From assembly GCA_023137615.1 (NCBI GenBank), contig JAGLOS010000005.1, forward strand, positions 1 through 34,737: DNA of 34,737 nucleotides, written 5' to 3'. A program made the position numbers and the translations under genes. The notes under the pieces were generated by a model. That model was not told the DNA's origin and made no database searches. It saw nothing but the letters and a program-made list of their open reading frames with translations. This document shows, in pieces, positions 27,148 to 34,737 of the stretch. Position 1 is the first letter of the stretch. Each line of letters starts with the position of its first letter. This DNA is from Minisyncoccota bacterium. GTDB lineage: Bacteria; Patescibacteriota; Minisyncoccia; Phycocordibacterales; JAGLOS01.

Positions 27148-28080
27148 TTATCCCGTCCAATAATACGCCATTAAACTAAAGTCCACCAGATCAACAACCC
27201 CATCTCCATTCAGACGCTCCCGCTCAACTGTGATAAAAGCACTATTGAGTGTTCTGTCGTACCAATATGCCGCAATTGAAAAATCAACAATATTTACGAT
27301 ACCATCATAATTTACATCTCCGATAAGAAAGGGCTCTTCTTCAACAATCGTTTCTTCACCCACAACAAACGTATATACATCGCTATATGGACTTTCGATC
27401 CCAACACCTATCATTTTTACTCTCAAAAAATGCTCACCAAGATCAAGATCTGTAGTATTTAGAGAATATTCATAAAGTCCATTTGTTACCGTATCTATCG
27501 TCGTTGAAGAAGTACCATTGATCTCTATTACAATGTCCCTATCCTCTTTGGTCTGCCCATAGAAAACAATACTGTCTCCCTGTTTTACTTCGAGCAGATC
27601 CGTTGTAACGGTCGGCGGTATCACAATACCACTTATTGTCGTCCGTGCATGACCAATAACATCAACCGAATACGTTACCATACTCGACAGGGTACCATAG
27701 TCATCTTGTGCATATAAAGAAAAAGAATATGTACCCCCGGATAGCCCGCCAATCACTGTCGAAAAATTTGACCCAGCGACAGCATTTATTCCACTTAGAT
27801 ATTGTGAATCCTTAAGTATTGTTATCGGACTAAACGGATATCCGAAACCAGAAAACACCACCTCTGTCGGAGGGAGAATAATAGGTTCACCTCCACCGCC
27901 CGGTGGCGGATCGTCTTCCGGATACAACACATTTGCAGTTATGGTCAGTGTTGTCGTGCCACTTATCGTTGCGGCAAAAGCCACCCCTTGCCCTGAAAGA
28001 TTCATTAAAATTATCAAGAAAAAAACTGCTGTAAAAAAATACGTTTTAAATTGACACATAAAAGCTGAAAATATTACCAA
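27148..28080 (-). CDS. Secreted protein with C-terminal type-I-like dockerin
   Basis: Signal peptide; Ig-like modules; C-terminal repeat 'GDVNYDGIVNIVDFSIAAYW' / 'ERLNGDGVVDLVDFSLMAYYWTG'. Confidence 0.85.
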   Translation of the reverse strand: MVIFSAFMCQFKTYFFTAVFFLIILMNLSGQGVAFAATISGTTTLTITANVLYPEDDPPPGGGGEPIILPPTEVVFSGFGYPFSPITILKDSQYLSGINAVAGSNFSTVIGGLSGGTYSFSLYAQDDYGTLSSMVTYSVDVIGHARTTISGIVIPPTVTTDLLEVKQGDSIVFYGQTKEDRDIVIEINGTSSTTIDTVTNGLYEYSLNTTDLDLGEHFLRVKMIGVGIESPYSDVYTFVVGEETIVEEEPFLIGDVNYDGIVNIVDFSIAAYWYDRTLNSAFITVERERLNGDGVVDLVDFSLMAYYWTG

Positions 28081-28092
28081 CTCCCAACTTCT

Positions 28093-29172
28093 TTACTCTG
28101 TGTTCTTTAACTGTACGTCGACATTGGCTTTTTGAGCTTGTCGGATGATCATTTGGTTATACCCCTTCAAAAGACGCAGAACCAACAATCCCCCCAACAC
28201 AACAAGAGTAAGAAGTTGCCATGGTACAACAAAAAAGGTAAAGCCGGCCGCACTCATAAGCTCTTCCCCTGCTCCATAAGTAAGTTCCAATTCTGTACGA
28301 TACATTCCAAAGGCAAAATGTTTTGCCTGGTAGATCGCCGTAGAAAAGAATCCTTTTGGTGGCTCAAGACGTCCATCCGGATCCTCATCATTGTCATCCA
28401 CACCATTCCAGTGTATTGAGTATTTTCGTACGCTTTGAGGAAGAATATTTCCTTTTTGAGGATTCGCATCCAACACACTCGTAGTGATACCAAAAGTATT
28501 TTTTATCGTAATAATTCCTTCCGGTTTTATACGATCACCTCCGCTGTTTTGAAAACGATATACAAAATCAATCGGCAGAGTAGTAAAGAATTTTTTTGTT
28601 GTGAGGGCTCCTCCCGCACCCGCTAGTACTCCCGCCCCCGTATCAAACTTTTGTCCAACCGTTTCGAATGCAATAATACCGCCCCCTTCTTCAATATCAC
28701 CATTGACTCGCAAGAGAATGATCACACCGATCTTTGCCCCGATAGAAACTTGTTTTTCAGAATCCTCTGCGACATTTGGATTCGTTGTGCCCCAAAAAAT
28801 AGCGGCGAAATGTCCCCCCGGATCAGCGCCGTGTGGGATCGTAATAGAATAATCAAGTTTGATCGTCTCGCCCGGCTTTATGGTGATCTGTTTCGCAGAA
28901 TCAATCCATGTTGCTAAACCTTCTTGCGCTTCAACGAAATTTGGTGTACCCGTCTCCCCCTGCGCTTCAAAATTCTCAAATGAGGAATAAAAAGTTTTTT
29001 CGGTGTCTTGTTCGTTTACAATAATATATGTTCCTTTTAGCATTTGTCCGGGATTACCATTTATCTCGATCCGAGCGGGAGCAATCGTCAAAGCTGACGC
29101 GACCAAAAAAGGAGCAAAAAACAGCGCTCCGCTCAACAACGCCGTTATAATCTTTTTTCTGTACATAGACAT
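28093..29172 (-). CDS. DUF916/WxLIP-like membrane protein
   Basis: Signal peptide; 'LTIAPARIEINGNPGQMLKGTYIIVNEQDTEKTFYSSFENF...ITIKPGETIKLDYSITIPHGADPGGHFAAIFWGT'; C-terminal TM. ORF is open to 29211; start chosen at MSMYRKK. Confidence 0.65.
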   Translation of the reverse strand: MSMYRKKIITALLSGALFFAPFLVASALTIAPARIEINGNPGQMLKGTYIIVNEQDTEKTFYSSFENFEAQGETGTPNFVEAQEGLATWIDSAKQITIKPGETIKLDYSITIPHGADPGGHFAAIFWGTTNPNVAEDSEKQVSIGAKIGVIILLRVNGDIEEGGGIIAFETVGQKFDTGAGVLAGAGGALTTKKFFTTLPIDFVYRFQNSGGDRIKPEGIITIKNTFGITTSVLDANPQKGNILPQSVRKYSIHWNGVDDNDEDPDGRLEPPKGFFSTAIYQAKHFAFGMYRTELELTYGAGEELMSAAGFTFFVVPWQLLTLVVLGGLLVLRLLKGYNQMIIRQAQKANVDVQLKNTE

Positions 29173-29281
29173 AATAATTTTTATCATCAGGATATCCAAT
29201 AGACTGCCCATTTGACTGTCTAAACACTATATTCAAGCATTACTGTGATAATACTCGAATATAGCACTTTATGCAACCAAA

Positions 29282-30352
29282 TTAGTAATTTGCCGTTGCA
29301 ACATAAGTAAGAGCCGCTGTATATGATCCTGCCTCAGTATCTGACGCAATGTTTGCGGCATAATACACAGTATAAGTAGTAGTATCTGACGCGCCACTTG
29401 CGATTGAAACAGTACTTGCCGAACTGACACCATCATATCCATAATGGTAAGCATGACTATATGTAGGATCAACAGTGATACCGGAACCGCCCGAATCACT
29501 CACGCGAATACCGAATTGTTCGCCTCCTGTTGACGTAGCGGCAGCAGTATCTCCAATCACTGTAATATCATATGCTCCAACATTAAGAGTATTTCCCTCA
29601 ACAGTTAAGGTGTATCCTCCTGTGGCATTTGTTCCGACACCGATAGTGTGTGCGGATGTTTGGTCGTTATTACCACCACCTGTTGTCGCATATCGTGTGG
29701 CGGAAACACTCAAATTACCAAAGGCAACATCTGTCTCTGAAATACTGAATGTGATCGACTGTGGCACCTCGGCAGTAAGCTGGACTTGGTCATCTGTTAA
29801 TACCTTAATGGTGGTTGTACCTGTGTCTGCAAACGTACCGGCAACAGCTATTGTATAATCACCTGCTCCAGGGTTGGTTATCTGATTGTTAGACGCACCG
29901 CCTGTCGCATTTTCACCTATCTGGATCTGCATACATGTTCCGGCTGTCACTCCCCACGATGAGGCATCTGTCGGTGCGGTAAGGGTCATTATCTGACTGG
30001 AGGTAGACACTCCCCATGTCCCTGCTGCCGCACTTGCAGCAACCGTCACATCCGCGAACGTTGGAGACGTACAATCTGTGGTACTGGTAGCGATATCAAT
30101 ATCACCAAATGCAATGACCCCCAGATCAAAAGTCTGAAAAGTAATAGTGATGGTCTCGGAGTTGTCCTGAATACCTGTTGTCGCCAAAAACTGGATCGTA
30201 TGGTCTGCAAGTGTACTTGCTTTAATAGTTGACAGAGAATCCGAAATAGGTGTTATAGATGCCGCAATGGAAATTGACGGTATGAGAATAAATATACTCG
30301 TCAATATCACACTAACGATCTTTTTTGTTTTTATTAAAGCCACTTTTTTCAT
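29282..30352 (-). CDS. Secreted Thr/Ser-rich surface protein with C-terminal WxL-like domain
   Basis: Signal peptide; C-terminal 'GGYTLTVEGNTL..EQFGIRVSDSGGSG..GSYTAALTYVATANY*' homologous to the C-terminus of the RCC1 protein. Confidence 0.8.
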   Translation of the reverse strand: MKKVALIKTKKIVSVILTSIFILIPSISIAASITPISDSLSTIKASTLADHTIQFLATTGIQDNSETITITFQTFDLGVIAFGDIDIATSTTDCTSPTFADVTVAASAAAGTWGVSTSSQIMTLTAPTDASSWGVTAGTCMQIQIGENATGGASNNQITNPGAGDYTIAVAGTFADTGTTTIKVLTDDQVQLTAEVPQSITFSISETDVAFGNLSVSATRYATTGGGNNDQTSAHTIGVGTNATGGYTLTVEGNTLNVGAYDITVIGDTAAATSTGGEQFGIRVSDSGGSGITVDPTYSHAYHYGYDGVSSASTVSIASGASDTTTYTVYYAANIASDTEAGSYTAALTYVATANY

Positions 30353-30530
30353 AATAATATTGTTCTAAATATTAATAACCGATAATAATACCGCATCGCA
30401 TTCTCGCGTCAGAAGAAATTACAATATTACTTATTATTATACGATACATCCAAAATATCTGCGCAAGAAGTTATCCACATTTGTTAGTTTGTAGTTGGTA
30501 GCAAAATTTGTTTTGCAAATCTTCTAATGA

Positions 30531-30743
30531 ATCACCTCGCAGCAGAACCGCGAGGTATCAGTAACAATTCCACACTCTCAAACAAATACAATTTATATCA
30601 TTGTCGTCATTGCGAGCCGCAGGCGAAGCAATCCATGGTATTGTAGTTATACTCTGGATTGCTTCGCCTGCGGCTCGCAATGACGATAGTGAGACTTTGT
30701 TGTGCATCACCCAGCAGCAAAGCTGCGGGGAATTCTTTTTGAT
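30531..30743. repeat. Dispersed intergenic repeat, copy B (inverted relative to copy A)
   Basis: Matches 3434-3584 at both ends; carries the 30604-30686 palindrome internally. Confidence 0.55.
30604..30686. repeat. Long palindromic element: 32-bp perfect stem, 19-nt loop
   Basis: TCGTCATTGCGAGCCGCAGGCGAAGCAATCCA (30604-30635) and its exact reverse complement (30655-30686). Confidence 0.95.
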
Positions 30744-30780
30744 TAAAAACTACAAACTACAAACTAACCATACAACTAAC

Positions 30781-33700
30781 TCAAAAATTCGCCGTAATAA
30801 CATAAGTAATAGTCGCGGTGTAATCCCCGTCATCGGTATTGGCTATTGCATTAGTGATATAGTAGAGAGAGTAAGTCGTGTCTTCAGAAGTACCTGAAGT
30901 GGAAGCGATCTCGGAAGAGACTGAAGCTGTTGCTCCGTAAGCATAACTGTCCGGTCCGTTGTATGGTGATGAAACAGAGCCCGAACCTCCGCTTGAGGTA
31001 ATGCGAAGTCCGAACTGTTCAACATCTACTGACGATGACGCCCAAGTACCACCTATGGCAGAGATGGTGTCTACTCCTGAAGTAAGGGTGTCTCCTCTGA
31101 CCGTGATGGTGTATCCGCTGCTTGCTGTGGTAGATGCTGAGAGTGTGTGTGACACTACTTCATCCGGGTCTCCTTGTGCTGTCGATGATGCAAAGCGCGG
31201 AGTACCTGAGACAAGTGTTCCAAAGTAGCTTTGCGAGGTTGAGATGGAGAAAGAGAGAGAATCGCTTCCTCCAATTGTAAATGACTGAGTGGCAGACCAA
31301 TCCCCATAAGTATTTGTTCCACCTGGGTCTAACCCCCTCACTCGCCAGTAGTATGTACCACTTGCGAGTGCATCGCTTGGCTGCACATCATAGTCTGCTT
31401 TTTCTGCTGAAGTGAACGGGTCTGTGTCTGTACTAGACGCTGTGTTGGCGAAACCCGCGTCGGTGCCTGATAGTTTGTCGAGGAGAGATACACTTGTGAC
31501 CTCTATTTCAATCCTTCCAACATGAGTATTATTTCCACCTGAGTCTGGCTTAAATAGAGAAGTGTTTAAGTCATTTACTTTTTGCCATGTCCATCCACCG
31601 GAAGGAGCCGAGACAACGACATACTCAGACCATGCTGGGGTTGTTGTTGTATCGTGCGCAGACCAATTGACAAGAGTCTCGACGCCTGAAGAGATACCAA
31701 AACCAACACCATCCGTAGCCCCTGCTGTTTCTGTATAAGCATAAACTCTTGCTCGTACTAATGTAATTTCCAAACCAGTCGTTGGTGCATTTGTTCCATC
31801 AAAATTTAATCTATTATCACCAATATCTTCTAGCGTTGAAGTATAAGCAGTAGTAGCAGTATCGCCATCAGCAACATTAGCATCATCCGTCCAAACTTCT
31901 TGTTGATCATAAGGATTATCATCAGATGCATCAAAATAGTAAGTATCAACATCACTATTATCAAAAGTATCGACCGTATCAATCTGAATGTTATACCGGA
32001 CATCATCAGTATCGGGGTCTGTACCCGTAAACTCGAGAGTAGGTGTTGTGTCTGTACCAAAATCCTCCAAGTCTGCTGTATTTAATACCACTGTCGTCGT
32101 TGCGTTACCAAAATCCCAGTGGGTGTTACCTGTTCCGTCGAGCGACGTTCCGTCATTTGCCAATATCTCATTTCCTCCGCTTGCGTCAGAGTCTTGAGGG
32201 TTTGTGTTGAGTACTGACTGAGTGCCTGTGACAAAGAGTTTCCAAGCTGTTGATGCTATTGATGAGCGTAGTTGTACTCTTGTGTTTGTGGCACCGCCAT
32301 CGAGATAGAAGTTTACGAATGAGTATCCTTTGCTTTCTTGGAAGCGTATCTTTGTGCTTGCTGTTTGCGCTCTGAAGTTGGTGCTTGATGCAGCCGATGT
32401 GAATATGACTGATGGTGATGTTACAGGGTCGCTTCCTGAGGAGTTGGTGATCTTTAGTGTGTAGAAAGCGTTTGCTCCTGTCATTGCTCCTCCGAGTGTT
32501 TGTTGAGAGGTTCCGTCAAAGGTGGTGGTACCGGAGTTTGCTGTGAAAGTTCCTGAGTTTGTGTAGTTTCCTGCGATGGTGAGGTCGTTTGTGTCAGATG
32601 CTTGATATGTGGAACTTGTAGCAATGGTGAATACTCCTCCAACATCTACCGTAGCATCTGTTGTGTTTGCTGTGAGAGTTATTGCGTTGGTTCCGTCTCC
32701 GATGGTTATGTCGTTTGTTATTGCTATTGTACCTGTTGCAATGGTGTAAGTTGGGCTTCCCGATGTTGGCAGGAATGAAAGATTGTAGTATGTGGTTGTT
32801 GCGATGTTTGTTGTGCTTGACGCTGTGTACTTGAAGTGTGAAGTAGATGCTGTGAAAGTACCGTCTATGACAAATGGTGTTCCTGATCCTGTGAGGAACC
32901 AGTCCTTTGTGGCAGCATCGAGGATGTGATTTTCTTTGATAGTGAGATTGCGTGAGATAGTGGTTAAGCCGGTGCCTGCTGCTGTGGTAGTGCTTGTTGT
33001 GTGAGCATTTCCAAAAACCAAGTGAGTAAAACTCCATGGGTTGTCTCCTCCAAATGTTCCTGTGTCGTTTAGTGTGAAGAATGGTTTTGCAATATCGCTT
33101 GTGTCTTCGTTGGACATTCCGCGTAGGGTGTGGACGGGGGTGAGGCGATCTGTGGCGGTTTGGTTGTCGCCGAGGCGACCACTATATGCATCCCCCCAAC
33201 AATATGCGTTGCCGGAGTTGGAAATGGCGCAGGCATGAAGAGTTCCCGCACTAATGTTTTGCATGTTGATAAGATATGTACCGTCGGTGTCAGCTCCGGT
33301 TGCAGCTCCGTCGTGGACTTTTACGGGAGTGAGGCGGTCGGTGGTGGTTGAATTGTCGCCGAGGCGACCATGTTCAGATTCACCCCAACAATATGTACTT
33401 GATGCGTTGGAGACAGTGCAGGTGTACTTATATTCTGCACTTATGCTTTTCATATTGATCAGATATGTTCCGTCAGTGTCGGCGCCTGTTGCCGCGCCGT
33501 CGTGGACGCGGATGGGAGTGTGACGGTCTGTAGTGGTTGAATTGTCGCCGAGTTGACCGTATCCGACATCACCCCAACAATATGTACTTGATGCGTTGGA
33601 GATAGCGCAGGTGTGATATCTTCCCGCACTGATCTCTTTCATGTTGATGAGATACTCTCCATCGGTGTCGGCAGCAACTGCCGCGCCGTCGTGGACGCGG

Positions 33701-34737
33701 ATGGGAGTGAGGCGGTCGTCACCGTTTTGATCATCGCCGAGTTGACCACATGCGACATCACCCCAACAATATGTACTTGATGCGTTGGAGATAGCGCAGG
33801 TGTAATTATATCCTGCACTTATGCTTTTCATATTGATCAGATACTCTCCGTCGGTGTCGGCATCTTGTGTATTACCATCGGTGCCGTCGTGGACGCGGAT
33901 TGGGGTAAGACGGTCGTCGCCTGTTTGGTTGTCGCCGAGGCGACCATTATATGCATCCCCCCAACAATATACGTTGCCGGAGTTGGAAATGGCGCACGTA
34001 TGAGCTTCTCCCGCACTGATCTCTTTCATATTGATCAGATATGTACCATCGGTGTCGGCAGCAACTGCCGCGCCGTCGTGGACGCGGATGGGAGTGAGGC
34101 GGTCTGTAGTGGTTGAATTGTCGCCGAGTTGACCATACGAGTCACGCCCCCAACAGTATGTATTGCCGGAGTTAGAGAGAGCACAAACGTACCACTTTCC
34201 CGCAGTAATTTGCTTTATATTGATCAGATATGTACCGTCGGTATCTTCTGCAACCGCTGCGCCGTCGTGGACACGGATGGGAGTGAGGCGGTCGGTAGTA
34301 GCTTGGTTGTCGCCGAGTTGACCAGACGAATCGCTCCCCCAACAATACACATTGCCAATATTAGAAAGAACGCAGGAATTATTATCCCCATTGATAATTT
34401 GCTTTATATTCGTCAAATTCACTCCGTCAAACTCGCTTGAGACCGCCGCACCGTCTTCCACTCTCTGGGGAGTGGTCTGATCTCCGACGGTATCGCCGTT
34501 GCCTAATTGACCGTAATAATCATATCCCCAGCAATAAGAGTTTCCGGAGTTTGAGACGGCGCAGGTGTACATGTCGGAGTAATTACCTCCAGCACTGATG
34601 CTTTTGATGTTAATTAAGTTTATGCCGTCAGTGTCTTCTGCTGCTGTATCGTCTCCCTTTAAAACCCTGTCCGGGACTGTTTGGTCGGCTGTTGGTGCGC
34701 CGTTGCCTAATTCGCCGTCACCATCATCTCCCCAGCA
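30781..34737 (-). CDS. Giant secreted RCC1-repeat protein with FN3-like and C-terminal WxL-like domains; N-terminus beyond the right edge
   Basis: Seven or more copies of 'GQLGDNxTTDRLTPIRVHDGAAVAADTDGTYLINMKxISAGxxHTCAISNSGNxYCWG'; reading frame stays open from the ATG at 34572 to the window end (TGC TGG GGA GAT = CWGD). Confidence 0.9.
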   Translation of the reverse strand, partial: CWGDDGDGELGNGAPTADQTVPDRVLKGDDTAAEDTDGINLINIKSISAGGNYSDMYTCAVSNSGNSYCWGYDYYGQLGNGDTVGDQTTPQRVEDGAAVSSEFDGVNLTNIKQIINGDNNSCVLSNIGNVYCWGSDSSGQLGDNQATTDRLTPIRVHDGAAVAEDTDGTYLINIKQITAGKWYVCALSNSGNTYCWGRDSYGQLGDNSTTTDRLTPIRVHDGAAVAADTDGTYLINMKEISAGEAHTCAISNSGNVYCWGDAYNGRLGDNQTGDDRLTPIRVHDGTDGNTQDADTDGEYLINMKSISAGYNYTCAISNASSTYCWGDVACGQLGDDQNGDDRLTPIRVHDGAAVAADTDGEYLINMKEISAGRYHTCAISNASSTYCWGDVGYGQLGDNSTTTDRHTPIRVHDGAATGADTDGTYLINMKSISAEYKYTCTVSNASSTYCWGESEHGRLGDNSTTTDRLTPVKVHDGAATGADTDGTYLINMQNISAGTLHACAISNSGNAYCWGDAYSGRLGDNQTATDRLTPVHTLRGMSNEDTSDIAKPFFTLNDTGTFGGDNPWSFTHLVFGNAHTTSTTTAAGTGLTTISRNLTIKENHILDAATKDWFLTGSGTPFVIDGTFTASTSHFKYTASSTTNIATTTYYNLSFLPTSGSPTYTIATGTIAITNDITIGDGTNAITLTANTTDATVDVGGVFTIATSSTYQASDTNDLTIAGNYTNSGTFTANSGTTTFDGTSQQTLGGAMTGANAFYTLKITNSSGSDPVTSPSVIFTSAASSTNFRAQTASTKIRFQESKGYSFVNFYLDGGATNTRVQLRSSIASTAWKLFVTGTQSVLNTNPQDSDASGGNEILANDGTSLDGTGNTHWDFGNATTTVVLNTADLEDFGTDTTPTLEFTGTDPDTDDVRYNIQIDTVDTFDNSDVDTYYFDASDDNPYDQQEVWTDDANVADGDTATTAYTSTLEDIGDNRLNFDGTNAPTTGLEITLVRARVYAYTETAGATDGVGFGISSGVETLVNWSAHDTTTTPAWSEYVVVSAPSGGWTWQKVNDLNTSLFKPDSGGNNTHVGRIEIEVTSVSLLDKLSGTDAGFANTASSTDTDPFTSAEKADYDVQPSDALASGTYYWRVRGLDPGGTNTYGDWSATQSFTIGGSDSLSFSISTSQSYFGTLVSGTPRFASSTAQGDPDEVVSHTLSASTTASSGYTITVRGDTLTSGVDTISAIGGTWASSSVDVEQFGLRITSSGGSGSVSSPYNGPDSYAYGATASVSSEIASTSGTSEDTTYSLYYITNAIANTDDGDYTATITYVITANF
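33100..34737 (-). repeat. In-gene tandem repeat, 189-bp period, encoding 63-aa RCC1 blades
   Basis: 'CGTCGTGGAC' at 33309, 33498, 33687, 33885, 34074 and 34263: spacings 189, 189, 198, 189, 189. Confidence 0.9.

Noticed and set aside
33041-34440. Repetitive plus-strand ORFs opposite the RCC1 gene
   Set aside because: Antisense shadows of the 189-bp coding repeats.
33100-34737. Possible CRISPR-like array from regular spacing
   Set aside because: Period is 189 bp, the whole unit is conserved and in-frame coding; no short repeat plus unique spacers.

Overview
This 34.7-kb window looks like a Candidate Phyla Radiation (Patescibacteria, probably Parcubacteria-like) chromosome. That placement is inferred from gene content and repeat style; no search was run. 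The left two thirds is mostly housekeeping: a partial multi-TM glycosyltransferase-like protein, recG, an MscS channel, an RNHCP zinc-ribbon protein, ftsH, smpB followed directly by tmRNA (ssrA), a membrane-anchored SNase+Excalibur nuclease, a DEAD-box helicase with a basic RGG-like N-terminus, a VanY-like peptidase, an HI0933-type flavoprotein, a sensor histidine kinase, infC-rpmI-rplT, a family-4 UDG, a beta-CASP MBL protein, a DUF2238/VanZ-like membrane protein and ndk. The right third, all on the minus strand, is a secreted/surface gene cluster: an RCC1-repeat giant protein (runs off the right edge), a second protein with the same C-terminal domain, a DUF916/WxLIP-like membrane protein, a dockerin protein, two membrane-anchored cohesin proteins, and a TraG/VirB4-like ATPase. 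The main candidates for something undescribed are: (1) this combined cohesin-dockerin plus WxL/WxLIP-like surface cluster; (2) an unannotated structured ncRNA at about 19430-19587 (minus) with its own promoter, a 17-bp closing stem and a terminator; (3) a tRNA-Ile(UAU) gene surrounded by tRNA half-fragments that all break at the anticodon loop, one interrupted by a 20-bp palindrome. Several dispersed or palindromic repeats are also reported. No CRISPR array, rRNA or transposase gene was found.
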